The notes beneath the pieces are model-generated. The model searched no databases. It was not told the DNA's origin and saw nothing but the letters and a program-made list of their open reading frames with translations. DNA of 64,000 nucleotides. It comes from JBDTNQ01 sp039933635 (GTDB lineage Bacteria; Acidobacteriota; Vicinamibacteria; Vicinamibacterales; SCN-69-37). The position numbers and the translations under genes were made by a program. Positions 1-8,216 of this stretch are shown here, piece after piece. The DNA lies in assembly GCA_039933635.1 (NCBI GenBank), contig JBDTNQ010000008.1, forward strand, positions 1 through 64,000, written 5' to 3'. The stretch's first letter is position 1, and the number at the start of each line of letters is the position of its first letter.

Positions 1-300
1 GCCAACGACATGGGCAGCGTCATGATCGAGGAGAACGTCGTCCGCGCCGCCGGCGCCGAGTACTGCATGGATGAATACGAGGTCGTGCGCAACATCGAAA
101 ATGCCGGGTTCGCGGCCAAGCGCCGCAACATGCACTACGACGTTCTGGGCGATCCCATCTTCCGCGAGCGGAGCGTGCCTCGAATGCTGGAGCTGGCCGT
201 GGCGCGCGGGGATGGCCGCGCTGGGGAAGCCGAAGACCTCCAGGCCTACGAGGCCCGAAGCGCCGCCGCCCGCCGCTCCCGAGCGGGCGTGCGACCTTAG
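1..300 (+). CDS. mqnC: Cyclic dehypoxanthinyl futalosine synthase, C-terminal end (partial)
   Basis: The reading frame is open from the first base of the window, so only the last 99 residues are seen. They match the C-terminus of the radical-SAM enzyme MqnC, which cyclises dehypoxanthinyl futalosine in the futalosine pathway to menaquinone. The conserved segment GSVMIEENVVRAAGA followed by an AGF...KRR block is typical of MqnC; the paralogue MqnE has a different motif here. The radical-SAM CxxxCxxC cluster lies outside the window. It is followed 23 nt later by an amidohydrolase and then by prenylation and methylation genes of the same pathway, which supports the call. The last 25 or so residues are Ala/Arg-rich and probably a variable tail. 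Confidence 0.88.
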   Translation, partial: ANDMGSVMIEENVVRAAGAEYCMDEYEVVRNIENAGFAAKRRNMHYDVLGDPIFRERSVPRMLELAVARGDGRAGEAEDLQAYEARSAAARRSRAGVRP

Positions 301-323
301 ACTCCGGTTTCCTTGGACACCCG

Positions 324-1535
324 GTGTCGTCATTCACCTCGGCTCGCTGGCTGCTGCCGATTTCGAAACCGCCCGTGGCTGACGGGTGGATTGAGGTGGG
401 GGACGGCGTGATTCGGCGCTTCGGAGCGGGCCCGCCGCCGACGCCGGGGCGCCACCTCGGGGACGTCGCCATTCTGCCAGGACTGGTCAACGCGCATACC
501 CATCTCGAATTGAGCTGGATGGCGAACCTGATTCCGCCGGCAGCGTCGATGGACGAGTGGATGACGCAGATGCTGCGGCTACGTCGCCTAGGCCCTCCTG
601 GAGGTGTCGAGGGTCTGCAGCGAGCCGCGGCGGTCGCCGCTGGCACGATGCACGCGACGGGGACGGTGCTGGTCGGTGACATCTCGAACACACTCCAGGC
701 CGTTGGCGCCCTCCGCGCGGCTCACCTCGGTGGCGTTGTTTTTCACGAGATCCTCGGCTTCAACGTTGCCGACGCGGCGCAGCTTGTCCGCGATGCCTGG
801 GATCGCGTGTCGGCCGTGGCGAGCCCCCTGGACGACGGGGGCGCACCGGTGAGCATCACGGTGGCGGCGCACGCCCCCTACTCCGTTGCGCCGGCAGTCT
901 TTCGCGAAATTGCGCGGCGACACGCCAGCGGGCCGCTGACCGTGCACCTCGGTGAGTCCAATGAGGAAGTTGAGTTCCTACGAACGGGACGGGGACCGAT
1001 CCGGAAGACGCTCGAGCGGCTTGGTGTGTGGGTGGAGTCTTGGCCGGTGCCGCAGTGCGACCCGGTGGAGTACATGTCCCGGGTGGGCTATCTGCGTCCC
1101 GGCCTCCTGGCCGTTCATGCGGTGCAGCTTGGGGACAACGCGTTGGATCGGCTTGGGGAGGCGGGAGCCACCGTGGTTACCTGCCCGCGCAGCAATGTCT
1201 GGGTGGGGGTCGGCATGCCGCGGCTCGCGCACTTCTATGCGGCAGACGTCCCCGTGGCCATTGGGACGGACAGCTTGGCGTCGGTGGCGTCGCTCAACAT
1301 GTTCGATGAGTTGGCCGAAATGCGGCGCGTCGCACCAGAGGTTTCCGCCGCGTCCTTTCTCGACAGTGCCACGCGCGTCGGCGCCGAAGCACTCGGACTT
1401 GGCCGCCACTACGGCACCCTCGCTCCTGGCAAGCAGGCCGCGCTCATCGCGGTCGATATTCCGCCCGGCGTGACCGATGTGGAAGAATACCTGGTGGGCG
1501 GCGTACCGGCCTCTGCCGTGCGTCGCCTCTTCTGA
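324..1535 (+). CDS. mqnX: Aminodeoxyfutalosine deaminase-like amidohydrolase
   Basis: A 403-residue amidohydrolase-superfamily protein starting with GTG. Metal and catalytic motifs are visible: NAHTHLE at residues 56-62, HAPYS at 183-187, HLGES at 208-212, a His at 265 and GTDS at 314-317. These are the zinc ligands and general-base Glu/Asp of the ADD/TRZ deaminase subgroup. Family members deaminate adenine-type nucleosides, guanine or related compounds. Lying between mqnC and a UbiA prenyltransferase, the most likely substrate is 6-amino-6-deoxyfutalosine, converted to futalosine. That substrate is inferred from context; SsnA/TrzN-type deaminases look similar in sequence. Its TGA overlaps the ATG of the next gene by one base, indicating translational coupling. 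Confidence 0.8.
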   Translation: MSSFTSARWLLPISKPPVADGWIEVGDGVIRRFGAGPPPTPGRHLGDVAILPGLVNAHTHLELSWMANLIPPAASMDEWMTQMLRLRRLGPPGGVEGLQRAAAVAAGTMHATGTVLVGDISNTLQAVGALRAAHLGGVVFHEILGFNVADAAQLVRDAWDRVSAVASPLDDGGAPVSITVAAHAPYSVAPAVFREIARRHASGPLTVHLGESNEEVEFLRTGRGPIRKTLERLGVWVESWPVPQCDPVEYMSRVGYLRPGLLAVHAVQLGDNALDRLGEAGATVVTCPRSNVWVGVGMPRLAHFYAADVPVAIGTDSLASVASLNMFDELAEMRRVAPEVSAASFLDSATRVGAEALGLGRHYGTLAPGKQAALIAVDIPPGVTDVEEYLVGGVPASAVRRLF

Positions 1536-2389
1536 TGCTGTCCCGCCTTCGGACGTACGCCTCTTTCGTGCGTTTCAGCCACTCTGTGTTCGCCCTGCCA
1601 TTTGCGCTGGTGGGCGCCTTGCTGGCGTTTCGGCTGGCACCGCTCTCGTGGATGCGCATCGGCTGGATCATCGCGTGCATGATCGCGGCGCGAAGCGCCG
1701 CCATGGGATTCAATCGGCTCGTTGACGCGCAGTTCGATGCGCGCAACCCGCGGACCGCCATGCGCGAGATTCCCCGGGGGGCGATGACCCGCGCGGAAGG
1801 TACGGTTTTCGTCGTGGTCACGTCCGCAATCTTCGTGGCGTGTGCCAGCCGGCTGGGACTAATCTGTCTCGCGCTTTCGCCCATCGCCCTTGCCATCGTG
1901 TTCTGGTATTCGCTCGCCAAACGGTTCACGTCCTACACGCAACTGTTCCTCGCGCTGGCAATGGCCGTGGCGCCGGTCGGCGGGTGGATTGCTGCTGGAG
2001 GGCCGCCTCGTCTCGAACCGTGGATTCTTGGCCTGGCGATCGGAGTCTGGGTGGCGGGTTTCGACGTGCTGTATGCGTGTCAGGATCTCGAGTTCGATCG
2101 ACGCGAACGTCTGCGATCGATTCCCGTCCGGTTCGGGGTGGCGCGGTCGCTTTGGATTTCTCGCGGGCTCCACGTGCTGACGATTGCCGCCCTCGCGCTC
2201 GTCGGTGTGCTCGGTGGGCTCGGTCGCGTCTACGTGGCCGGCGTGGTTACCGTCGCCGCATTGCTGGTGTACGAGCAGTCGCTCGTGCGCGCCAATGACC
2301 TGTCACAGGTGAAGCGCGCCTTCGACCTGAACGGCTGGGTGGGCATCCTGTATCTGGTCGCGACCGCGGCCGATCTCTGGCTGGCATGA
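1535..2389 (+). CDS. mqnP: UbiA-family prenyltransferase of menaquinone synthesis
   Basis: A 284-residue polytopic membrane protein with several hydrophobic segments. The two Asp-rich prenyl-diphosphate/Mg binding motifs of the UbiA family are present: N60-R-L-V-D-A-Q-F-D68 and D184-L-E-F-D188. The family attaches an isoprenoid chain to an aromatic ring in the membrane. Inside a futalosine-pathway cluster, the acceptor is probably 1,4-dihydroxy-6-naphthoate (MqnP) rather than 4-hydroxybenzoate. It overlaps the upstream deaminase by one base and the downstream ubiX gene through an ATGA junction, so the three are one transcription and translation unit. Confidence 0.85.
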   Translation: MLSRLRTYASFVRFSHSVFALPFALVGALLAFRLAPLSWMRIGWIIACMIAARSAAMGFNRLVDAQFDARNPRTAMREIPRGAMTRAEGTVFVVVTSAIFVACASRLGLICLALSPIALAIVFWYSLAKRFTSYTQLFLALAMAVAPVGGWIAAGGPPRLEPWILGLAIGVWVAGFDVLYACQDLEFDRRERLRSIPVRFGVARSLWISRGLHVLTIAALALVGVLGGLGRVYVAGVVTVAALLVYEQSLVRANDLSQVKRAFDLNGWVGILYLVATAADLWLA

Positions 2390-3015
2390 GCGAGAGCATG
2401 GCTGTCACGGATTCCCGGCGAATTGCGATTGGCGTGACGGGCGCAAGCGGTGCTCTCTACGCCGTGCGCACGATCGCGGCACTGATGGAACTCGGGTGCC
2501 ATCTGGAGATCGTCGTCAGCGAGTATGGCCGGCGGTTGCTGGCCGACGAGCTGGGGGCGGACGCGCGGGTGGACCGGCTTCGCGAATTGCTGGTCGAGCG
2601 GCACGGGACCGGCGTCGAACGCGGGTCTTTCGAGCTCCACAGTAACAAGGATCTCGGCGCGGCGCTGGCCAGCGGCAGCCATCGGTGCGAGGCGATGGTG
2701 GTCGTGCCGTGTTCGATGAAAACCATGGCCGGAGTCGCGCATGGACTGTCGCAGAATCTCATCGAGCGCGCAGCCGACGTGATGTTGAAAGAGAAGCGGC
2801 GGTTGATTCTCGTGCCGCGCGAGACGCCGATGAGCCTCCCCGATCTGCGCAACATGGTGGCCTGCGCGGAAGCCGGCGCGATGATCCTGCCCGCCATGCC
2901 CGCGTTCTATCAGCGCCCCGCCACCATCGATGATCTGGCCGCGTTCATCGCGGGCAAAATTCTCAACGGCCTTGGCTTCGAGCAGCGACTCTTCCCAGCC
3001 TGGAAGGGCGAGTGA
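2386..3015 (+). CDS. ubiX: UbiX-type flavin prenyltransferase
   Basis: A 209-residue flavoprotein of the UbiX/Pad1 family. The N-terminal FMN-binding segment reads AIGVTGASGALYAVRTI, and a PCSMKTMAGVAHG-type motif lies in the middle. UbiX makes prenylated FMN, the cofactor of UbiD-type decarboxylases. In futalosine clusters a UbiX/UbiD pair is associated with removal of the extra carboxyl group of the naphthoate. No UbiD-like gene is in this window, so the partner must be encoded elsewhere, possibly upstream of base 1. An alternative ATG four codons further in (2398) is possible; the ATGA overlap with mqnP favours the start given. Confidence 0.88.
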   Translation: MSESMAVTDSRRIAIGVTGASGALYAVRTIAALMELGCHLEIVVSEYGRRLLADELGADARVDRLRELLVERHGTGVERGSFELHSNKDLGAALASGSHRCEAMVVVPCSMKTMAGVAHGLSQNLIERAADVMLKEKRRLILVPRETPMSLPDLRNMVACAEAGAMILPAMPAFYQRPATIDDLAAFIAGKILNGLGFEQRLFPAWKGE

Positions 3016-3734
3016 GCATCTCCACGTCGAAAGAGCCGGCGAAGATCGCCGGGATGTTCGACGCGATCGCGCGTCGCTACGACACGCTGAATCACCTCCT
3101 CAGCGCCGGCCTCGACAAGCGCTGGCGTCGCCATGCCGTGCGCGTGCTCCATCTGTCTCCAAGCGATCGCGTCCTCGACATGTGCACGGGCACCGGCGAT
3201 CTCGCGATCGAGGCCGCCACATCGGCCACCGGCCGTGCCGGCGAAGTGATCGCCATCGATTTCTCGGCTGAGATGCTGCGGCTGGCCCTCGGGAAGACAC
3301 GAGCCGCTGGCCTTGAACACCGTGTTCGTCTGGCGCGTGGGGACGCGACGATGATGCCGGTGCCGAACGAGGCGTTTGACGCCGCGATGGTCGCTTTTGG
3401 CATTCGGAACGTCCTGGATCCCGAGCAGGCCTGTCGCGAGTTCCACCGCGCCCTGAAACCCGGCGGCCGCTTGGCTATCCTGGAGTTCGGCTCGCCGCAG
3501 CTTCCGGGCCTGCGCGCAGCCTATCTCTGGTACTTCAAACGCGTGTTACCGCTTGTCGGGAAACTCGTCTCCAGGCACAGCGAGGCCTACACCTACCTCC
3601 CGGCGTCGGTCGCCGAGTTTCCAACCGGTCGCGCTTTCGGCGCCATCCTCACCCGAGCGGGATTCGCGAATGTCCGTTTCGAGACCCTCACATTCGGCGT
3701 CGTCTATCTCTACTTGGCCGAACGTCCGCGATAA
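3012..3734 (+). CDS. menG: Demethylmenaquinone methyltransferase (MenG/UbiE family)
   Basis: A 240-residue class I SAM-dependent methyltransferase starting with GTG in a GTGA overlap with ubiX. The glycine-rich SAM motif DMCTGTGDLAIEA is at residues 56-68, and the UbiE/MenG signature FGIRNV and FHRALKPGG follow. The N-terminal FDAIARRYDTLNHLLS block is also diagnostic. The enzyme carries out the last step, C-methylation of demethylmenaquinone. It is the last gene of the mqn operon and is followed by a long palindromic hairpin. UbiE homologues can also act in ubiquinone synthesis, but the operon points to menaquinone. Confidence 0.92.
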   Translation: MSISTSKEPAKIAGMFDAIARRYDTLNHLLSAGLDKRWRRHAVRVLHLSPSDRVLDMCTGTGDLAIEAATSATGRAGEVIAIDFSAEMLRLALGKTRAAGLEHRVRLARGDATMMPVPNEAFDAAMVAFGIRNVLDPEQACREFHRALKPGGRLAILEFGSPQLPGLRAAYLWYFKRVLPLVGKLVSRHSEAYTYLPASVAEFPTGRAFGAILTRAGFANVRFETLTFGVVYLYLAERPR

Positions 3735-3747
3735 CAGTCTTGTGATC

Positions 3748-3775
3748 AAACCGGGAGTCTTAAGACTCCCGGTTT
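3748..3775 (+). terminator. 28-nt perfect palindrome after menG
   Basis: Two 14-nt arms, AAACCGGGAGTCTT and its exact complement, meet without a loop 13 nt after the menG stop. In RNA this gives a long stem ending in UUU. It is a plausible terminator of the menaquinone operon, although the U tract is short. Its core resembles the inverted repeat at 23075-23107. Confidence 0.6.
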
Positions 3776-3887
3776 CGCCTGCGCTCCTGACAGCCATTTT
3801 CGAGGCGCCGCCCGCGGCGGCCTCGCTGACGTCTGAAGAGACAGGCCGTGATGCGGCACCCGCGTAGCGCCATCCCTGCCCCGGTCG

Positions 3888-3893
3888 TATACT
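3888..3893 (+). promoter_or_regulatory. Putative -10 hexamer for tonB
   Basis: TATACT lies 15 nt before the tonB ATG. No TTGACA-like -35 and no clear Shine-Dalgarno are visible, so a transcript would have a leader of roughly ten bases or less. Supported by sequence pattern only. Confidence 0.4.
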
Positions 3894-3908
3894 GCCAATA
3901 AGTCGCTG

Positions 3909-4814
3909 ATGTACTTGGACTTCGAGGACTACCGCCCCGAGACGCCTCGCGTCACTTCCCCGATCTCGAGTCGGGAGGGCGTGCTCCTCTCGATCATCGT
4001 CCACCTCGCGCTGCTGTTGGCCTACGTGCTGGTCCCCAAAGAGTGGTTCAGCCCGACCCAGAACGTCGTTCCGGTCCAACAGTCGCAGGAACCCCTGCGG
4101 TTTGTGGAAGTCCTGCCGTTCAAGGACAAGAGCCTCGCACCGCTCCTGCGGGCCGACCAGTCCGACCTGGACCGCCGTGCGGCCACGCGGGAGCGGGCCC
4201 CGACCCCCGACAACACGATGCCGTTCTCCCGCGGCAACACACCAGAGTTGGTCGAAGGCGGACCGACAACCCCTCCAGCGACGACACCACCCGCGCCGCC
4301 GTCCCCAGCGCCCCCGAACCCGGCCAGCTCGCAACCGCTGCCAGAAATGGCGTCGAAGATGGCCCCGCCGGCGCCGGCGTCTGAGCGTGGCGCGAACCGG
4401 AGCCTGTCCGACTCCCTGCACAATCTGCAGCAGTACTTGAAGAACGAGAACTACGACAATCTCAAGGGCGGCAACGCCGAGCAGTCCGCGGACATCCAGT
4501 TCGATTCGATGGGCGTAGACTTCGGCCCCTGGCTGCGCCGTTTCAAGAATCAGGTCGAGCGCAACTGGATTGTGCCAACCTCCGCAATGACGTATCGCGG
4601 ACGCGTCGTCATTCAATTCAACGTGCTGCGTAATGGCACCATCACCGATTTGAGCATCGTGCAGCCCGCAGGCTACCCGTCGTTGACCACGTCGGCGCTG
4701 AGCGCGCTGAAGCTGTCGAACCCCACGGCCAATCTGCCCCCCGAGTATCCGGCGGACAAGGTCTTCTTCACCGTCACGTTTCACTACAACGAAGATCCGC
4801 GGACCCTTCCGTGA
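3909..4814 (+). CDS. tonB: TonB-like energy transducer
   Basis: A 301-residue protein with the TonB architecture. It has a short cytoplasmic N-terminus, one hydrophobic anchor at about residues 24-42, a long Pro-rich periplasmic spacer at about 115-165 (many PAPP and PSPAPPNP units), and a TonB C-terminal domain at about 205-300 containing ERNWIVP and GRVVIQFNVLRNG. TonB proteins carry proton-motive energy from ExbBD to outer-membrane receptors. No exbB/exbD is nearby, but a TonB-dependent receptor lies 10 kb away. The gene overlaps miaA by four bases (GTGA). Family members of this kind are also annotated simply as TonB C-terminal domain proteins. Confidence 0.82.
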   Translation: MYLDFEDYRPETPRVTSPISSREGVLLSIIVHLALLLAYVLVPKEWFSPTQNVVPVQQSQEPLRFVEVLPFKDKSLAPLLRADQSDLDRRAATRERAPTPDNTMPFSRGNTPELVEGGPTTPPATTPPAPPSPAPPNPASSQPLPEMASKMAPPAPASERGANRSLSDSLHNLQQYLKNENYDNLKGGNAEQSADIQFDSMGVDFGPWLRRFKNQVERNWIVPTSAMTYRGRVVIQFNVLRNGTITDLSIVQPAGYPSLTTSALSALKLSNPTANLPPEYPADKVFFTVTFHYNEDPRTLP

Positions 4815-5773
4815 ACCCGCTCGTCGCCATCGTCGGACCCACCGCGACCGGTAAGAGCGCGCTGGGACTGGCACTCGCGGAGGCACTGAGCGGCGAGATT
4901 CTGGCGTGTGATTCCACCGCGGTCTATCGCGGCATCGATATCGGTACCGACAAGGTCCCGGTGGCGCAGCAGCGCGGCATTCCACATCACCTCGTCGATT
5001 TGGTCGGACCCGACGAGGTCTTTTCTGCCGCGCGATACGGGCGGGAGGCCGGCGATATCGCGCGGGCCGTCCATGCGCGTGGACACCTGCCCGTGATCGT
5101 CGGCGGGACCGGCCTCTACTATCGTGCCCTCGTGCGCGGCATTTTCCCCGGCCCTTCACGCGACGACGCTCTGCGCGCGCGTCTGGAGCGGGTGGCGGAT
5201 CGCCGCGGCGTCGAAGCGCTGCATCGTTGGCTGACCAGGGTCGATGAAGATTCAGCGCGGCGGATTCAGCCGCGTGATCGCAAGCGGCTGATCCGCGCCC
5301 TCGAGGTGTACCTGCTGACCGGCCGGTCGCTCACGGCGCATTTCAGTGACACGATCTCGCCCATCGCGGACTTCGACGTCATGACCATCGGCCTGACCAT
5401 GCCGCGTGAGGAACTCCGTCCACGCATCGCGCGCCGCGTCGACCAGCAATTCGAGTCCGGTGTGGTCGAAGAGGTGCGTCGTCTGCTCGAGGCGGGCCTG
5501 CCGGCAGCGGCACACGCGCTGAGCGGGCTCGTGTATCGCCAGGTGATGGACATGCTGCGCGGCGTCCGCAACCAGGCCGACACCCGCGCTCTGATCGTCC
5601 AGGAAAACATGCGGTACGCGCGTCGGCAGAGCATCTGGTTCCGCTCCGAGCCGGTGACGCACTGGATCGAGGGACCTGGCGAGGGCCAAGCGGCGCGAGA
5701 CGAGGCGTTGCACCTCACGCGCCGCTGGCTCGAGACGCGCGCCGCGCCCGAAGCCTTGACCGATCTGGGCTGA
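4811..5773 (+). CDS. miaA: tRNA dimethylallyltransferase
   Basis: A 320-residue protein starting with GTG. The P-loop GPTATGKS is at residues 9-16, followed by a DSTAVYRGIDIGTDK block (family consensus DSxQVYRGxxIGT) and HHLVDLVGPDE. A GGTGLYYRAL motif and the RDRKRLIRALEVY segment are also typical. MiaA adds a dimethylallyl group to N6 of A37 in tRNAs that read codons starting with U. The usual DSxQ glutamine is Ala here (DSTAVYRG), a mild departure. Length is normal for the family. Translationally coupled to tonB. Confidence 0.94.
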   Translation: MNPLVAIVGPTATGKSALGLALAEALSGEILACDSTAVYRGIDIGTDKVPVAQQRGIPHHLVDLVGPDEVFSAARYGREAGDIARAVHARGHLPVIVGGTGLYYRALVRGIFPGPSRDDALRARLERVADRRGVEALHRWLTRVDEDSARRIQPRDRKRLIRALEVYLLTGRSLTAHFSDTISPIADFDVMTIGLTMPREELRPRIARRVDQQFESGVVEEVRRLLEAGLPAAAHALSGLVYRQVMDMLRGVRNQADTRALIVQENMRYARRQSIWFRSEPVTHWIEGPGEGQAARDEALHLTRRWLETRAAPEALTDLG

Positions 5774-5813
5774 CACGCGCGCGTCGTGCCTTGATGTATC
5801 GTGGGCGGCAGCC

Positions 5814-6989
5814 ATGTCGTTCCTGCCGACCCGCGTCATCGTCATCGTGATGGACTCGGTTGGCATCGGCGAGCTCCCCGACGCGCCGGTGTATGGCGAC
5901 GAAGGCAGCAACACCCTCGGCAACATCGCGCGCCAGATCCCCCTGCGCGTGCCCATGCTTCGCAGTCTCGGGCTCGATCGTCTGGTCAACATTGGAGGCG
6001 TCGCACCGGGAGTTCCGCGGGGCGCGTTCGGCCGGATGGCCGAAGCGTCGCCCGGCAAGGACTCCGTCACGGGCCACTGGGAGATGACGGGCATCGTGCT
6101 CGATCGGGCGTTTCCCACGTTTCCCCAAGGGTTTCCACCTGAACTGATTGCGGAGTTCGAGCGTCGCATCGGCCGCCGCACCCTGGGGAACGTCGTCGCT
6201 TCAGGGACCGCGATCATCGACGATCTCGGACCCGACCACGTCCGTACGGGCGCGCCGATCGTCTACACGTCGGCCGACAGCGTGTTCCAGATTGCCGCCC
6301 ACGAGGACGTCATCCCGATGCCCGAGCAGTACCGCATCTGTGACATTGCGTTCGAACTCGTGGCGCGAGGCCTGGGTGTCGCGCGTGTGATCGCCCGGCC
6401 GTTTGTGGGCGTCCCCGGTGCGTTCACGCGCACTTCGAATCGCCGCGATTTCGCACTGGAGCCGCCAAGTGACACGCTGCTCGATTACCTCAAGCGTGCC
6501 GGGCATGCGGTTGTCGGTATCGGCAAGATCGAAGATCTGTTCGCGAAGCGCGGACTCACGGCGGCCGTGCATACCACCTCGGATGAGCACGGGATGGATC
6601 TCGTCGACGAATACATCCAGACAACGGCGACGGGGTTGATCTTCGTGAATCTCGTGGACTTCGATACGCAGTACGGCCACCGGAACAACGTCGGCGGCTA
6701 CGCGGAGAACCTCGAGCGCTTCGACGTGCGCCTGCAGCGGTTGCTGCCGCGATTGCAGCCGTCAGACGTGCTGATCGTCACCGCCGATCACGGCAACGAT
6801 CCAACCACGCCGTCAACGGACCACGCCCGTGAGTACGTGCCCGTTCTCATGGCTGGAGCGGCTGTGCGTGCGGGCGCAGACCTCGGCACGCGCCGGACGT
6901 TCGCGGACCTTGGTCAGACGGTGGCCGAGGTCTTTGGCGTCGGGCCCCTGCCGCATGGGACGAGCGTGCTGTCGGAGGTCCTGCGATAG
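5814..6989 (+). CDS. deoB: Phosphopentomutase
   Basis: A 391-residue alkaline-phosphatase-superfamily enzyme. The N-terminal metal site MDSVGIGELPDA, the GHWEMTGI segment around the phosphorylated residue region, and the C-terminal TADHGNDPTTPSTDHARE metal ligands are all present. DeoB interconverts ribose or deoxyribose 1- and 5-phosphates in nucleoside salvage. It stands apart from other deo genes here. A TANNNT hexamer (TATCGT, 5797-5802) ends 11 nt before the ATG and no good ribosome-binding site is seen. Confidence 0.94.
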   Translation: MSFLPTRVIVIVMDSVGIGELPDAPVYGDEGSNTLGNIARQIPLRVPMLRSLGLDRLVNIGGVAPGVPRGAFGRMAEASPGKDSVTGHWEMTGIVLDRAFPTFPQGFPPELIAEFERRIGRRTLGNVVASGTAIIDDLGPDHVRTGAPIVYTSADSVFQIAAHEDVIPMPEQYRICDIAFELVARGLGVARVIARPFVGVPGAFTRTSNRRDFALEPPSDTLLDYLKRAGHAVVGIGKIEDLFAKRGLTAAVHTTSDEHGMDLVDEYIQTTATGLIFVNLVDFDTQYGHRNNVGGYAENLERFDVRLQRLLPRLQPSDVLIVTADHGNDPTTPSTDHAREYVPVLMAGAAVRAGADLGTRRTFADLGQTVAEVFGVGPLPHGTSVLSEVLR

Positions 6990-6992
6990 ACT
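6987..6992 (+). promoter_or_regulatory. TANNNT hexamer before dgt
   Basis: TAGACT overlaps the stop codon of deoB and ends 11 nt before the dgt ATG. It is one of many such hexamers placed just upstream of start codons in this window. Function is inferred from that recurrence. Confidence 0.35.
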
Positions 6993-7003
6993 GACCGCGT
7001 CCT

Positions 7004-8041
7004 ATGTCGAGCATTCGCGAAGACCTCGAAGCCCGCGAACTTCAGTTCCTCGCCCCTCAGGCGGCGAAGTCCTCCGCGAGTCAAGGGCGGCTGCGCCCGG
7101 AGCCGGCCGATCCGATTCGGCCGATCTTCCAGCGCGATCGCGATCGCGTCATTCACTCGAAGGCGTTCCGGCGGCTGAAGCACAAGACGCAGGTCTTCTT
7201 TTCGCCGACCGGCGATCACTACCGCACGCGCCTCACGCACACCCTCGAGGTCTCGCAGATTGCGCGAAGCATCGCGAAAGTGCTGCGCCTGCACGAAGAG
7301 CTCACCGAAGCGATCGCCCTCGGCCACGATCTGGGCCATCCACCGTTCGGACACGCGGGCGAACGCGTGATCGACCGGCTCATGCCAGGAGGCTTCAATC
7401 ACTACGAGCAGAGCCTGCGCATTGTCGACGTGCTCGAGAACGCGCGACAGGGGCTCAATCTCAGCTGGGAAGTACGGGACGGGATCGCGCGCCACTCCAA
7501 GGGGAAGCACGGCCTGCCCGTCGGCGCGCCGAAGGAGCACCGCGCCAGCACGGTCGAAGGTCAGATTGCGCGGGTCGCCGACATCATCGCCTACGTCAAT
7601 CACGACATTGACGATGCGGTGCGCGCGGGGGTGCTGGACATTGCGGCCCTGCCGGCCGCGGCCACCTCGCGTCTGGGCACCACGTCCTCTCAGCGCATCA
7701 ACGCGATGGTGACCGACGTCGTGCACGAAACCCTTACCGGCGGTCTTACCGAGATCCGGATGAGCGCGGACGTGCTCGCCGCCACCATGGACTTGCGTGG
7801 CTTCCTGTTCGAGGCCGTCTACGAGAACCCCCGAGCGACCGCCGAGTTCAACAAGGCCTCTGGTGTCATTGGCGGCATCTGGGAGCGCCTGCACCTCAAG
7901 CCCGAGCCCTACCTGGACGAGACGACGATCGCCTCGGAGGGGCTGGACGCCGCCATCCGCGACTTCGTGGCCGGCATGACCGACCGCTACGCCGTGGCTC
8001 TCTTCCAGGAGTTCTTCGTGCCGCGGTCCTGGGCGGTCTAG
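7004..8041 (+). CDS. dgt: dGTPase-like HD-domain triphosphohydrolase
   Basis: A 345-residue HD-superfamily phosphohydrolase. The HD metal site is complete: R-x-R-L-T-H-T-L-E at about residues 74-82 gives the first His, and GHDLGHPPFGH at 107-117 gives the His-Asp pair. A later DIIAYVNHDIDDA supplies the last Asp. The KAFRRLKHKTQVF block before the HD core marks the dGTPase branch. The enzyme hydrolyses dNTPs, typically dGTP, to deoxynucleoside and triphosphate. The size fits the shorter dGTPase-like class rather than the 500-residue enterobacterial form, so the exact dNTP preference is unknown. Confidence 0.88.
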   Translation: MSSIREDLEARELQFLAPQAAKSSASQGRLRPEPADPIRPIFQRDRDRVIHSKAFRRLKHKTQVFFSPTGDHYRTRLTHTLEVSQIARSIAKVLRLHEELTEAIALGHDLGHPPFGHAGERVIDRLMPGGFNHYEQSLRIVDVLENARQGLNLSWEVRDGIARHSKGKHGLPVGAPKEHRASTVEGQIARVADIIAYVNHDIDDAVRAGVLDIAALPAAATSRLGTTSSQRINAMVTDVVHETLTGGLTEIRMSADVLAATMDLRGFLFEAVYENPRATAEFNKASGVIGGIWERLHLKPEPYLDETTIASEGLDAAIRDFVAGMTDRYAVALFQEFFVPRSWAV

Positions 8042-8216
8042 CGCGGGCGAGTTCGGCGTGTTGATCGTCGTTTCGAGGGCGGGCAGGCCCATCAGGCGCG
8101 CTTCGCCCCCGATTGCCCTTTGGGCCTCCACGGCCAAGGTTCCGGCCCAAAACTTGAGCCCGCCGACCTAAGCCTGCTAAAATCACCGTTTGGCCTGCCC
8201 ACGTGGGCCCAGCTGT

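Noticed and set aside
3802..3824. A bulged G+C hairpin (GAGGCGCCGC with GCGGCGGCCTC) before tonB, taken as a second terminator.
   Set aside because: It has one bulge and no T tract, and it is typical of random G+C-rich sequence. The perfect palindrome at 3748 is the better terminator.
3546..5159. A long open frame on the minus strand opposite menG, tonB and miaA (537 codons).
   Set aside because: It is antisense to three well-supported genes, is extremely Arg-rich and matches no family. Such frames are common in G+C-rich DNA.
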